From positions 62,001 to 126,000 of the forward strand of contig NW_026570349.1 in assembly GCF_019649055.1 (NCBI RefSeq): a stretch of DNA of 64,000 bases, given 5' to 3'. Positions within the stretch are counted from its first letter, which is position 1, and each line of letters opens with the position of its first letter. Below the pieces are notes generated by a model. The model had not been told where the DNA came from and did not search any database. It saw only the letters and a program-made list of their open reading frames with translations. Of the stretch, positions 23,313 through 33,884 are shown piece by piece. Made by a program: the position numbers and the translations under genes. Origin of the DNA: Paramacrobiotus metropolitanus. Taxonomy: Eukaryota; Tardigrada; Eutardigrada; Parachela; Macrobiotidae.

Positions 23313-26300
23313 ATGTCGGGCGGTTCGATTCCTAGAAATCGCCCACCACCGCGTAAAGTCCCAGACAACAAAGTGATTATTGGGGCGTACGATGGATCGA
23401 GAGCTCAGACAAGGTTCAAATTCAATGCAAAAGAAATCCCGCTGAATTTAATGTACATCGCTCTTAATGTCGAACCACCAGAAGCACAAGATGCATTCTG
23501 TGGAAAGTCATGGATTGACTACCAGGAAATCAGGCGGTACTTAAATTCCAAAACGAGATTACCAGCACATTTTAAACCTTGGATTGAGTACGAGGGATGT
23601 ATCCCTGAAGCTTACCTGGACATCACTGATGAGCAGTTTAAAGTGGCTGTGCAGGATGCAAACAGGTGGCTGCCAGAATACACGGAAGATTTGAATAGAC
23701 GAAGAGAGGCGGCCCAGGCTGCACTCACAGCGTCAAAAGCAACCGGAAAAACTCCCAAAAAACAGGCAGCAAATGAGCGCGTCACGCGCGGTGCCAAGGA
23801 GAGAATTCCAGCCCAGGTATCTGGTGCGATATTGGACGAACCCATATCGGAAACTCCAAGCGTGGCCGAGAGCCAGACAGAACCCCAGTCGTCCCAGTCG
23901 GACAATAACTTGATAGCGTTGTCGGCTGCGGATAAAGCGGACATATCCGAGGGATCTGAAACAAGAGCAAGTAAAAGCATTCGCGGTGGAACGATGACAT
24001 TCCACCCGGCACAGCTAAAACTTCATAGCTTCGTGTCCGAAAAGGATTTCGAACAACCTGATGAAGACTTCCTTACTCAAGCTAGGGAAGTCGATGAGCA
24101 GTTGGCTGCGGCAGAAACTGACCAGGACGTGGGCTTGATAGTCCGGCAAACTATGCCCGTGTTGATCCAAAGTCTCCGCACGCTCATCGCATCTACAAAA
24201 ACAAAAGTAGATGAAATGGGCAATTCAACGTCTTTAGACGCTCGTGTCGATGCGGAACGAAACGAAAAATTGAGATTCCAAAACGATTTCAATGAGATGC
24301 GTGTTAAATTCGAAAATGAACAAATAGAAAATGAAAGATTGGCTAACGAAATACGTATTGCGAATGATAATTTGCACAGTCTAAGACAAGCCAACAGAAA
24401 TGCGGAAGCCGCGTTTAATGCAATGAAAGATGAGCGTGATACTTTAACAGACACGAATCGTAATTTTGAAAAGCAGTTGGAAGACGCTCAGAGAGACCTT
24501 TCAAACGCGAAAGCTACGATTGATGGCCTCAGTGCGCAACCAGCACCGGATTTAACGAAACAAATAACTGATTTGAATCAAAAGCTGTCGAAAGCTCAGA
24601 AAGATTGTAATTCTGAGAAAGATGCGCATAAAGTAACTAATAAAAATTTGACGGATGCGCAGAACCTGGTCACAAAACTCACCAAAGATTTGGAAGATGA
24701 AAAGAAACGGGCTAAAGATGCGGAAGACTCTCTACAGCGTGAACTCACACAAGCGAGAGTGCAGCTGAATAACAAGTCTTCGGTTGGCCCGATGCATATT
24801 CCCAAGGAAAAGGATGATGCGTCCCAAAAGGAAATTGAGAGGTTGCAGGGTTTGTTGAATACAGAGCGAGAGAATGTTCAAAAGGCCCAAAAGGAATTAA
24901 AAGACTCGAAAAAGGACAAAAGATGCGATAATTGTGAGAACGCGATTCAAGCGAAATATACAGCACAGGCTGACGCTTACGAAAAGTCCGAAAGGTGTAA
25001 TCGGCTGTATGAAGAAAATGCGCGATGCCGAAAGGAATGGCATGAAAAACAAGACCAACTTACTAAGATGGAAATGGATCTAAAGCAAGCGTTTGACGAA
25101 CTTCGTCGGCTTCGAAATACAGATGCTGTTCTTGGCGGCGGTGAAGGATACTTTCAAAGGGAAGCGCCGGTAGCATCAGGAGATGTATTACGCCCTCCCG
25201 CTTTTACACCATTTAATCCCCAAAATTTCTCGTCATACGTGGATCAGCCCTTAGCTACTGGTAGTAATCCAGCTGGCATCTTGCGGAGACCTAGACAGGA
25301 ATCACGAGTCGAATTCTCGGAGGCTCAGGCCATACCGCGTTCATCGTCAGAAAGTCAAATTCCAAGGGAAACAGCATCTGCGAAACAGAGGAAGAATGGC
25401 TCAACAGATTTACGCCAACAAATTCTAAAACGAACAGCTGACGAATCTAGTCGCCAGATGCGAGGAACAGAAAACAGAGACAGTTCTGATACAGAAAATG
25501 AACTGATGGATGATGCCCTAATGGAGGATGAACACCGTCGCCCCAGTAGCACGGCCAGCAATGAGTCTATGTCTAGAAATCCTCAGCTGGAGGAATGGCT
25601 AAACAAACAGACCCAAATTTCGGATAGAACGACGCTTACACAAGAAAGCGTTGTTGAGCTTTTAGCGAAAATTGTGGAAAAAGACAGCGATAAAACGGTA
25701 GGTGGCATGAAGTTACTTGCCTTTGATGACGCTCATCCGGAAAAAATTCAAAGATGGCTCATGAACGTTGAACAATGCAGAGCCACGAATAACTGGAATG
25801 ATGAGACAACGTGCCGCAGAGTAATCGGTGCATTCACTGGTCCGTCTTTTCAATGGTTCGAAAAATTTTGGAAGGATAATAAAGGCAAATCGTGGCCTGA
25901 CTTCTTTAAGCCGGCTATTGTTGAGCACTTTAACGGCTCTCTCTCTAGAGCCGACATTCGTAGGAAAATGAATAATCGCAAATTAGAATTTTACGAACCA
26001 GTTCGCGCTTACCTGGATAGTTTCCTCCCATGGTTCGAAGAATTGAAAACATCGGATGAAGAGCAAGTGGAAGCACTTCTTGACGGCGTGCAGGAGCATC
26101 GACCGGCGTGGTTCCGAGAAATTTATAATGCGGCACCTAAAAATTATGCGGAATTTGAAAAGAAGTTACAGGAATGTGAAAAACTGTGGAAGCGCATGAA
26201 TAAAGATAAAAAGGCACCTGAATCAACTCAGAGAAATGCCCCTGCAGAGCCCAGAAGCGCCGGAAATAATAATAATTATTCGAATTATGAAAATCGAGGC

Positions 26301-29300
26301 GGCCGCGGTGGCTCGTCTCAGAGAGGAAATTATTATTCGAACCGGGGAGGCCGCGGAAATTACGGCAATAATCGAGGCGGATACTCCCGCTCGTACACGG
26401 AAACGGTGATTCCGCAGCCGCAGAATTCGGTGGCTCCAATCCAACCTGTCCTGAATGTTCCCCAGCCGCAATTTGTTCCAGTTCCGGTGTATTCACAACC
26501 ACCATTCGTTGAACAACACCCGGTACAATTTGCCCAGACCTTCCCGCAACCTATTCCCATGCAGGCTCCTATGCCTGTCCCAGTCCAAATGATGAATCCA
26601 ATGATGCCGGTTATGCAGCCGCAATTCCAACAACCGGTACCGAATTTTGATCCACAGTACCAACAGAATGGCCCTGCGAATAATAACAGTTATGATGGCG
26701 GTAATAATCGTGGAAATTACCGAAATAATAATAATAATCATCGCGGACGAGGTGGCTATAATAATAATAATAATCGTCAGCAAAATAACCAGAATTACCG
26801 GCAAAATCAGCAGGCCGGTAGTCAGCCTCCGTTTGATGAACGAAATATCCTGAAGGATAAGTGGCGCACAAACCGCGGAGTTGAAATTTGTTTCCGCTGT
26901 CATGGTCTCCATCCGGCTGCAGGTTGTACGAACCAGTTTGTACTTCCTCGTCAGTATGAACCGTCTGCAGAATTATTGGCTAGGTACAACAACCCGCAAC
27001 AACAAATTAATATGATGGAGTTGGATTTACCTGCTGGTTTGTCCACGCCGCCGCCACAGTGCAATAAAATGGAAGTACAGGATTTTTCGCAATATCCGTT
27101 GGCAGATCACGTTTGTTTGTTGCCGACGCTGGATGCCCAGGCATGGTATTCTGTTATTGACATAAATTATCAGAAAGTGAAAACCATGCTGGACACTGGC
27201 TCTAGCATTTCTGTTATGTCTTTAAAAATGGCGAAGGATTTAAAATTAAATATTCACCGCTGTCCTGATCACATTAAAGGCAGGGTTGTACATACAGCTT
27301 ACCAAGGGAGACAGCTGATTGAGCCGTTGTCGGTAGTGGTCACAATCCACGAATTCGGGATGGCTTTTGAGCACGCAATGCTTGTGAGTTCCACTTTCGA
27401 TAGGGACCACGTTGTTTTAGGTTTAGACTTTTTAGCTACCAAGCCTTTTATCCTGGATATGAACACCATGACGTGGCGTCTCTCGCGTAGACAGCCTAAT
27501 GCACCGGTATTTTTACGTCGTGAAACTCACTTGATGTCGGACGTCATTAGGTCACACGATTTTGATCCGTTAATTCCTGTGGGAGTTAAGCCATCCCCTG
27601 CAATCCCTGCGTTGATGTTGACAGAGCGCATCGGTGTCGCTAAAGAAGCAAAATTCGTACCGTATGAGTCAGCTCATTTAATTCTAGCAAAGGCTGATCC
27701 AGAAATTTGTATTCTGCACTTACAAAAGGCTAAGCAGGAGTGGCCGCGTCCAGTCCCGTCGCCACCAGTCACAAAAGCGGTTGATGTCCCGGTGAAAACG
27801 GAAGCTAAAGAAACTACATCAGTTCAGGTAGCCCCGATTAAAAAGGGATCTGACCAGCGTGATGAAGAATTTGTGCGCAGTGTAGTACAGGAGATGATTC
27901 GTCAATATCTCCCTAGAGCAGCTTCCGTCGCTGATGAACCAGTTCGTCCTGTAATTAAACAAGAGATTAAAATAGGAAAAAACCCAGAACCAAGTCAAGT
28001 TCGTGGGGGAGGCGGTGAGACAATCGTAAATAGTATGCAGTCAAGTTCGCGGGGGAGAGAACAGGCGTCTTCCCAGCCGCCAATTAAAAAGGAAAAAGTT
28101 GTTCAGCCGTCACCGGCAAGCACTCCGCGTACCTCACCTTCGGCATCGATTAGTCCTGTGCCTAATTCTGGCTCCAGTCAAGTTCGTGGGGGTGACGACT
28201 CCCTGCAACTTCCGATTCAGATTTCTTCTGTGGACGCAGTATTGAAACAGCATCCTGCAGCAAAATATCTATACATGGGAGTTTTGGAGAAATCAGCGAA
28301 GGTGGTCGAATGTCTTAGTATGGATAACAAATTGCTTAATATTATACCTGTTGAGCGCGACCGCAGAGACGTAGATGAAGTCCACGATTATCCGTCTTTC
28401 ATGGCCCGGAATCCAGAGCTGAAAAAGTGGATGACGCCGATGGACAGGCCACAGGATAAACAGCTGTTCCCTTCAGAAAAAAGATTCCGTGACCCACAGT
28501 TTTGGCGTGAAACTCAACAGCAGTGCGTCGATAGCCGGATGTGGTACAAAATGTACAAGAAACCATCGCACGCTAATACGAATTTTACCAAATACGAAAT
28601 CAACAGATTTGTGATTTGTGAAGGGATATTGTGCAGAGTACCTGATCATTCTGGTGCATGTCCGAGAATTTACGTGCCGCACCAATGGCGACAGAAATTA
28701 ATCGCCTGCTTCCACGAAATTTTAATCCATCGGCAAGCGTACGGCCGGCACGAAAAATTATATCCGTACTTAGTAAAGTTGTTTTACTGGCCAGATTGTA
28801 TTATAGAAATCGAACGGTACGAAAAGAACTGCGACGTGTGTCGGAACTCGATTAATGACCGTCGGCATTTTGAAACGATTAAAAGAAATGAACAGTTGGC
28901 CACACAGAAAGCTACAGGAAAACGTAAGGTTACCTTTTCCGTGGACAATCCAGCTCCCGCAGGAGAATTTGAAAATGGTAGCTTTGTCCCGGCAGATGGC
29001 ATGAAACCCATTAACATCGGCCCGTGTCCGGTCTCCTTCGAAGATAAACAGGCGGAGAAGCAAAGGGAAATAAATTCTCAAATGATTGGTAACTCACCGC
29101 CGCCGAAACCGTCTGAGTTTGTCTCGGAGGATGTCAGAGCGACCTATGACGTTGCGACAAAGGTTAATATTAATGAACAGTGGGAAATCTGGAATGACAT
29201 TCAGAAACAAAAACTATTGAGCGAATCTGCAGCTGCTAATGCAGTACAACCCACCGTAGGAAATTACGAACCATCACCGGAAGGTTCGGGAAGGAGTTCT

Positions 29301-29933
29301 CCTCGGCGTAAAAAGTCCAGTTACAGCCGCAGAATTCGGCGGGAATACGCAGCAAGAGAGGAATACGCATCTGAACCAGTTGCGCCGTTGGCCAGTGATA
29401 CTTCGTCAATTACCTGTAATGCAATGGAGATTGGGCCGGCGCAGCCAGCAAAAACCTGTTTTGCAGTTGTAGAAGACAGAACTCTCCCAGTCCCGCCTTG
29501 GGCACGCCCAATTGAGCAGTTCTGGCCACAAGGCGTAACATCAGATGACGCCCTTGATAAGCAGGAATTCTGGAGGTATCGCCAGATGGAGTGTAGTGAC
29601 ATGATGTTGTGGGACGCCGTTGTTGATGGAGATTGCACTCTTGAGGAATCTGCATACGCGGCCCGGCATCTTCCTTTAGTTCTAAAAGTAAAAGGCATGA
29701 TCTGCCATTACGGCGAAAGAGAGGATATCCAGAAGAGAATCCCTAAAATTCTGATCCCGTTTCAATGGCGTAAGATATTAGCCGAATCAGTACACCGTCG
29801 GTTACTTCATAAGTATGGTAGTGCCATTTCGCCATATGATTACTTATATAAACACCTTCGGTTTTTCTGGCCTGAAATGAAGTCTGATTTAGCGAAATTT
29901 TGCCGGATCTGTACCTTATGTAACCTGGATTAA
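23313..29933 (+). CDS. Element ORF1: Gag-protease polyprotein with two integrase-type H2C2 modules, 2206 aa
   Basis: The ATG at 23313 is the first after the leader, in AAAGCAGAAATGTCG. Reading along the protein: unknown N-terminal part (1-300); long coiled coil (about 305-600); Gag-like core (about 760-960, with RWLMNVEQC, WFEKFW and FFKPAIVEHF); Arg/Gly/Asn-rich RNA-binding region (970-1180); CCHC-like knuckle CFRCHGLHPAAGC (about 1193); retroviral-type aspartic protease with active site LDTGSSIS (about 1293) and the partner motif VVLGLDFL; linker; first H2C2-like module (about 1766-1846, ending CDVCRNS); charged linker; second module (about 2123-2206, ending CRICTLCNLD). Each module is preceded by a related segment with FWRETQQQC or FWRYRQMEC, so the whole unit is duplicated. 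In Ty3/gypsy integrases this zinc finger is followed by the DDE core; here the frame stops instead. The Asn runs come from AAT repeats. Confidence 0.9.
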   Translation: MSGGSIPRNRPPPRKVPDNKVIIGAYDGSRAQTRFKFNAKEIPLNLMYIALNVEPPEAQDAFCGKSWIDYQEIRRYLNSKTRLPAHFKPWIEYEGCIPEAYLDITDEQFKVAVQDANRWLPEYTEDLNRRREAAQAALTASKATGKTPKKQAANERVTRGAKERIPAQVSGAILDEPISETPSVAESQTEPQSSQSDNNLIALSAADKADISEGSETRASKSIRGGTMTFHPAQLKLHSFVSEKDFEQPDEDFLTQAREVDEQLAAAETDQDVGLIVRQTMPVLIQSLRTLIASTKTKVDEMGNSTSLDARVDAERNEKLRFQNDFNEMRVKFENEQIENERLANEIRIANDNLHSLRQANRNAEAAFNAMKDERDTLTDTNRNFEKQLEDAQRDLSNAKATIDGLSAQPAPDLTKQITDLNQKLSKAQKDCNSEKDAHKVTNKNLTDAQNLVTKLTKDLEDEKKRAKDAEDSLQRELTQARVQLNNKSSVGPMHIPKEKDDASQKEIERLQGLLNTERENVQKAQKELKDSKKDKRCDNCENAIQAKYTAQADAYEKSERCNRLYEENARCRKEWHEKQDQLTKMEMDLKQAFDELRRLRNTDAVLGGGEGYFQREAPVASGDVLRPPAFTPFNPQNFSSYVDQPLATGSNPAGILRRPRQESRVEFSEAQAIPRSSSESQIPRETASAKQRKNGSTDLRQQILKRTADESSRQMRGTENRDSSDTENELMDDALMEDEHRRPSSTASNESMSRNPQLEEWLNKQTQISDRTTLTQESVVELLAKIVEKDSDKTVGGMKLLAFDDAHPEKIQRWLMNVEQCRATNNWNDETTCRRVIGAFTGPSFQWFEKFWKDNKGKSWPDFFKPAIVEHFNGSLSRADIRRKMNNRKLEFYEPVRAYLDSFLPWFEELKTSDEEQVEALLDGVQEHRPAWFREIYNAAPKNYAEFEKKLQECEKLWKRMNKDKKAPESTQRNAPAEPRSAGNNNNYSNYENRGGRGGSSQRGNYYSNRGGRGNYGNNRGGYSRSYTETVIPQPQNSVAPIQPVLNVPQPQFVPVPVYSQPPFVEQHPVQFAQTFPQPIPMQAPMPVPVQMMNPMMPVMQPQFQQPVPNFDPQYQQNGPANNNSYDGGNNRGNYRNNNNNHRGRGGYNNNNNRQQNNQNYRQNQQAGSQPPFDERNILKDKWRTNRGVEICFRCHGLHPAAGCTNQFVLPRQYEPSAELLARYNNPQQQINMMELDLPAGLSTPPPQCNKMEVQDFSQYPLADHVCLLPTLDAQAWYSVIDINYQKVKTMLDTGSSISVMSLKMAKDLKLNIHRCPDHIKGRVVHTAYQGRQLIEPLSVVVTIHEFGMAFEHAMLVSSTFDRDHVVLGLDFLATKPFILDMNTMTWRLSRRQPNAPVFLRRETHLMSDVIRSHDFDPLIPVGVKPSPAIPALMLTERIGVAKEAKFVPYESAHLILAKADPEICILHLQKAKQEWPRPVPSPPVTKAVDVPVKTEAKETTSVQVAPIKKGSDQRDEEFVRSVVQEMIRQYLPRAASVADEPVRPVIKQEIKIGKNPEPSQVRGGGGETIVNSMQSSSRGREQASSQPPIKKEKVVQPSPASTPRTSPSASISPVPNSGSSQVRGGDDSLQLPIQISSVDAVLKQHPAAKYLYMGVLEKSAKVVECLSMDNKLLNIIPVERDRRDVDEVHDYPSFMARNPELKKWMTPMDRPQDKQLFPSEKRFRDPQFWRETQQQCVDSRMWYKMYKKPSHANTNFTKYEINRFVICEGILCRVPDHSGACPRIYVPHQWRQKLIACFHEILIHRQAYGRHEKLYPYLVKLFYWPDCIIEIERYEKNCDVCRNSINDRRHFETIKRNEQLATQKATGKRKVTFSVDNPAPAGEFENGSFVPADGMKPINIGPCPVSFEDKQAEKQREINSQMIGNSPPPKPSEFVSEDVRATYDVATKVNINEQWEIWNDIQKQKLLSESAAANAVQPTVGNYEPSPEGSGRSSPRRKKSSYSRRIRREYAAREEYASEPVAPLASDTSSITCNAMEIGPAQPAKTCFAVVEDRTLPVPPWARPIEQFWPQGVTSDDALDKQEFWRYRQMECSDMMLWDAVVDGDCTLEESAYAARHLPLVLKVKGMICHYGEREDIQKRIPKILIPFQWRKILAESVHRRLLHKYGSAISPYDYLYKHLRFFWPEMKSDLAKFCRICTLCNLD
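28182..28197 (+). promoter_or_regulatory. Internal polypurine-tract copy with LTR start
   Basis: GTTCGTGGGGGTGACG is identical over 16 bases to the junction of the 3' polypurine tract and LTR (41690-41705). Two related G-rich copies lie at about 27999-28009 and 28045-28056. It is embedded in the ORF1 linker (SQVRGGDD). Confidence 0.5.
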
Positions 29934-30280
29934 AAGGCCGAGCGGCCGTGTAAATTTGTACATTTATTTTATTTTTATTTTATTTTTGAATTTTAAGAAT
30001 TGGAATTTTTACTCTCTACTGCATTAAATTGTTTGGAAAGTTCCCATTAAATCTGTGTGTACGTACGGATTGAGTAGCCGCATTCGCCATTGGACAGTCC
30101 GCGATGACGTAGTAGCGTTCGTTGCTCTATCGGCATATCACCTGCGTGGAAAAGCCGCTGATAAATGGCCGCAAATGCGATTTTTACCTGCAAAGATCAG
30201 TGTCATTCATTAATTTGCTCTTGGTCTTGTGCAAATTTGCTCCTTTTCTACACTGATTTTACGCCTAACAATCTCTGATA
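29934..30280 (+). other. Spacer between ORF1 and ORF2
   Basis: It begins with the palindrome GGCCGAGCGGCC, then AT-rich sequence with ATTTT repeats. Pyrimidine-rich stretches before the ORF2 start could serve as a splice acceptor region. Confidence 0.4.
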
Positions 30281-31126
30281 ATGTATCGCCCGAAAGTGCC
30301 AGCACATCCTTCCTTCATGCATGAGGATACTACGAGTTCCTCGGAAGATTCAGTGCAGGTTTTGGCAGATGTCTTGGCCGATGTTCAGCCGCCAATGTAC
30401 CCCGATCCTCACGTCGGATGGCCAGAACCGACTTTTGAATGGTCCCATCGCATGGTGGATTGTGGCCTTCGTCCGTCTCCGCACGACTATGCCCGTGGAG
30501 GAAAGAGTTATATTCCCCCGTCTGGTTTGATTAATTGTCCCTACAATCCGGACAGAGATTATGTGGAGCTGCATCCTGATACTCGATTGCGTTTTCGCGG
30601 CAAGATTTACCATAATGGATCGGAAATGACGGTAGACAAATATAACCGTTTTGTCCACACTCTGGATCTGTCAAAGGATGCACATTATGCATTGCTGCGT
30701 TACCTGCGAGTGGATTTCCGACAAGGATGGCTCATCGGGCAAATCGTCTGCGAACTTCGTCGGAACTTCGGCATTAATGTTGTGCGTAACCCCATTGAAT
30801 TCCTCACTGCACTGGATTATGTCCCCGGGGAAACGGGAGACCATGGTGCCGTTGTTACGCTCGTGGACGCGTATAATCAGCATATTGAGGAATTGGTTTC
30901 CAACATTGATGAGGACCACCGCTTGGAAGCAGAGCAGCGTTATTTTGATCGTCTGAATGCAGCGGACCCGCGCTCGTCATCCCAACAACAGCAGCAATTG
31001 CAACAAAGTCGTTGGCTGTTACATGAAGGACAGGAAAAGCGTGGCCCGGGTAAGCTGGATGCTTCGATCGCCAAACGTCACCGTCCACGCCGCGATGATG
31101 ATGATGATATGGGCGCTGCTGTTTAG
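30281..31126 (+). CDS. Element ORF2: unknown protein, 281 aa
   Basis: The ORF starts MYRPKVPAHPSF at 30281 behind a pyrimidine-rich stretch. The N-terminus is Ser/Asp-rich. The middle carries INCPYNPDRDYVELHPDT and HYALLRYLRVDF. The C-terminus is Gln-rich, then basic (KRHRPRRDDDD), like a nuclear signal followed by an acidic run. I do not recognise a family. CPYNPD recurs as APYNPD in the ORF at 38875, so these two accessory proteins may be related. It is unlike any reverse transcriptase, RNase H, integrase or typical envelope protein; I see no signal peptide or membrane segment. Confidence 0.65.
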   Translation: MYRPKVPAHPSFMHEDTTSSSEDSVQVLADVLADVQPPMYPDPHVGWPEPTFEWSHRMVDCGLRPSPHDYARGGKSYIPPSGLINCPYNPDRDYVELHPDTRLRFRGKIYHNGSEMTVDKYNRFVHTLDLSKDAHYALLRYLRVDFRQGWLIGQIVCELRRNFGINVVRNPIEFLTALDYVPGETGDHGAVVTLVDAYNQHIEELVSNIDEDHRLEAEQRYFDRLNAADPRSSSQQQQQLQQSRWLLHEGQEKRGPGKLDASIAKRHRPRRDDDDDMGAAV

Positions 31127-31730
31127 CCGTTTCCCTGCAACACAGCATTTAATAAGCTTTTTACGTTATTGTGCCCTCTACTTCGCCATTATTTAGTGTT
31201 TTTCACGGTTTGAAATGAGTACCCTCCTCTTTCTTTGAGTTTACAAATTCGGTACAGCCTTTTATCTGTCAGTTCTACAATTAGCTTTTAGCGTTGCTTT
31301 TTAGTGCACAACTTCTCTATGTATTGGCTTACCGTTGTCGGCCTTGCACGATATTAAATTGGCAGTTTGGCAAGAAATGGTGGAATAGTATTTAAATCCG
31401 ATTGTTTAAAATTACAATTCCCGGGAAATCCAAGCAAAACAGTACAGCTAAACGTAAAAGGTGTAAATCTCATTGCGCTCTGAAAAAAAATGCAAAGTCT
31501 TCATGTTTGAACATGTAAACAATTATGTCACTGTACCGACCGCCCGTATGTCGTTAAATTTTAGGGCAGTGGCAGTCACATAGTGCACAGCTGCTTCCGG
31601 TCTGCACAGCTGCGCTGTGTCAGCGGTTTTCTTGTTTAGTCTTGCTTTTTTACATTTTTAGCTGCAGCTTTTAAACTCTTCAGACCTTGGCCGTCATTTG
31701 CTCTGGTTTAAATCTCTGATCTTTCATACA
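31127..31730 (+). promoter_or_regulatory. Spacer with a strong splice-acceptor-like tract before ORF3
   Basis: A long pyrimidine run followed by TTTTTAG (ending 31661) and by CTCTTCAG (ending 31683) lies 48 bp before the ORF3 ATG. No gene is seen in the remainder. Confidence 0.45.
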
Positions 31731-32522
31731 ATGGAGATGGAATTTTACAAATCAGAGCGCGGGCGTTTGATTTGCGCGGAACAGGATGATAAGAAACGCC
31801 GTAAGTTTGTCAAGTTCTCTGAATCTGTTGCGTATGTTTCTGCGAACCAGGAACACATCGCTGAGTTTGTGTACTTTTGGCGTTCCTTGGTTGGCCCGTA
31901 TATTTCTATTTCGGAGCTCTGCAAGCTTTCTAATTCCGAAATTATGGCCTTAACTTTTGTAGAACCCGAGCCATTGGATTTTGAGGCTCAGGTGACTCTG
32001 GAGATTGAGAACATCCGCAAGTCGGAGTCGCAAATGTACTATTTGAAGATCGGGTTTATTCTGTACCCCGACACTCCTGTCCTACGTGAAGCATCTGAAC
32101 GGCTTCGCAAGGAATATGGTTTGCCATCCCTATTTAACCCGCCGGAAACTCCGCGTGAGCGCCATCAGCGCATGGCAGAACACAACAAGCGTGTGATGGA
32201 GGAGGAACTCTGTTGTGTTGACTGCGAGAATAATGGTCCGGGTTCGTGTGGCCGTATTTTGTACACCTTGAATGATGACGAGCCCGTTCCAAATATCTGG
32301 GGATCTGGCAATCTAGAGGACTGGAAAGAGCCAGACTTAGATGTGGATGACTGGTGGGCAGAGCACAAGCTGGATTTTAAGGATCCGATGGAATTCTTAC
32401 CTGCGGATATGCTGTGGGTGGATGAAGATTTCGGTACTGACCAGAAACCGGAGAAGAAGCGTAAGCACATCGTCGTGCAGCGTCACTCTCTGCGTGGCAT
32501 TCCCCACAACTACTGGAAGTGA
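31731..32522 (+). CDS. Element ORF3: unknown protein, 263 aa
   Basis: The start MEMEFYKSERGR at 31731 is the first ATG after the acceptor-like tract. The protein is highly charged. A segment EHIAEFVYFWRSLVGPYIS is followed by a region with CCVDCENNGPGSCG, a possible metal-binding cluster of four cysteines. The end is Trp/Asp-rich, then basic (KPEKKRKH). There is no signal peptide or membrane helix. I do not recognise the family. Confidence 0.62.
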   Translation: MEMEFYKSERGRLICAEQDDKKRRKFVKFSESVAYVSANQEHIAEFVYFWRSLVGPYISISELCKLSNSEIMALTFVEPEPLDFEAQVTLEIENIRKSESQMYYLKIGFILYPDTPVLREASERLRKEYGLPSLFNPPETPRERHQRMAEHNKRVMEEELCCVDCENNGPGSCGRILYTLNDDEPVPNIWGSGNLEDWKEPDLDVDDWWAEHKLDFKDPMEFLPADMLWVDEDFGTDQKPEKKRKHIVVQRHSLRGIPHNYWK

Positions 32523-33162
32523 GGACTTTTGCCGATCGGCCGTTCGTGTGCTTAAATTGCGGTTTGAGATTTAACTCTGTATGAGCCCTTTTGTTAAATC
32601 CCTGCTGTTCTCTGCCTTTTCTGCGTTCTTTCTTTTTGATGTCTTAGTGTGGCACGCTTAATCCAGTATAATTTTACAGCTGCCGCGTTTTGAATGTTTG
32701 AATGAGTGTTGTTTTGCTCTCCTCCCAGTTGTGATCGAGCCCATCGTTATGGCTCTGTTTTCCACGAATTTTGTACTGATGGAATGATCTGTAATTTTAT
32801 AGGCTTTAAGTATTTTGTGAAAAGGAATTAAAAACCTGTGGAAGTTACGATTTTGCGTGTTGAAAGTGGTGAAATGTCGAGCGTATATTCGTTTAATACA
32901 CACACTCGAGCGAAATTGTTGACGGTGCTAAGAAGTGTTGCTGTAATACACACGCTCTGCTGTAGGCCGTGTGTTAATGGACTTCGCTGGTTACGAAGTA
33001 TGCGGTCGCCGTGTGTGGGCGGTTGTCAGAATCGTAATCTGAATGTATCCCAGTTGGTAATTTTGTTAAAATCCAATCGTTTGCAGTTTTCTGTGTTTTA
33101 TTCTGCTAAGTTGAGCCGTGTAAACCTTGCTCAGAGGGATTTGAGATATAGCCCTTATCACT
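32523..33162 (+). other. Spacer between ORF3 and ORF4
   Basis: No gene is supported. The frame at 32838-33179 lacks a good start and any recognisable pattern. TTGCTCAG near 33132 is a possible acceptor for the next ORF. Confidence 0.4.
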
Positions 33163-33345
33163 ATGACTCCGCCAGCTAATGAGAAGAAGAAAGCGGCCAA
33201 GCAGGCGCTGGAGAACCGTGTCTCCACATGGACGGAGACAGTCGCTCAGAAGATGGCCGAGCGCACTGAAGCCCAGCAGCGTTTCGAGCGTGGGAGAATT
33301 GCCGTCAAGGAGGCTGTATCCAAGCTCCCTCCTAAGATTCCTTGA
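33163..33345 (+). CDS. Element ORF4: small Lys/Glu-rich helical protein, 60 aa
   Basis: It starts MTPPANEKKKAAKQ and is almost wholly Ala/Lys/Glu/Arg, which predicts one long helix, perhaps a coiled coil. It has no homologue in the window. It is short enough to be chance, but the clear ATG and biased composition favour a real product. Confidence 0.4.
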   Translation: MTPPANEKKKAAKQALENRVSTWTETVAQKMAERTEAQQRFERGRIAVKEAVSKLPPKIP

Positions 33346-33884
33346 TGTGGCATTATCTGGCGGACTTTTCGATGTGGATTTCGCCACTATTGTTAGAATG
33401 TTTGGTATTTTGTACGGAATGCCTGAAACATCGCTTCACGTCTATGATCTCCTTGCCTTCATTCTTTTATGTGTACGCTCATGCCTCTTTGGAGATCTCA
33501 TATTGTAGATTTGGCGCAGCGTTTTATCTTGTATTTTTATTGTTTTGCGGTTAGTTTTCTTCGTTATTCAAGGTTGCGTTTCGCCATATGTGTTGTACAC
33601 TGTTTAGCTGGTACATTATGGTTTTTGCGCTTCGTTCCGCAAGGCACTTTTGTTGTTTAGTTACTATGCGAGTTGCGAGTTTAATAAAGCAAGAGTAGTT
33701 ACCGTCCGTGCTGTCTGTCGGTAATTTTAGGGCAATCTAATGCATAACCGCACGAGGATACACTTTCGTTAGGATGTTGTACTGGTTTTCATGCAGCTGG
33801 TCACTAGGGTGGGTAGGTCACAGGCACATTCACTATTGCCTAGTGTTCGTGTACGTTTTTGGTGCTGACGTTTGTCCAATATTT
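33346..33884 (+). other. Spacer before the tRNA-like array
   Basis: The sequence is T-rich and hydrophobic-coding, with no supported gene. It leads directly into the first tRNA-like unit. Confidence 0.4.

Noticed and set aside
23612-24966. Long minus-strand open frames inside ORF1 (for example 24454-24077, 26912-26493)
   Set aside because: They mirror the codon bias of ORF1 (coiled-coil Glu/Lys codons and AAT repeats read backwards), have no splice partners and give low-complexity Ser/Ile-rich peptides.
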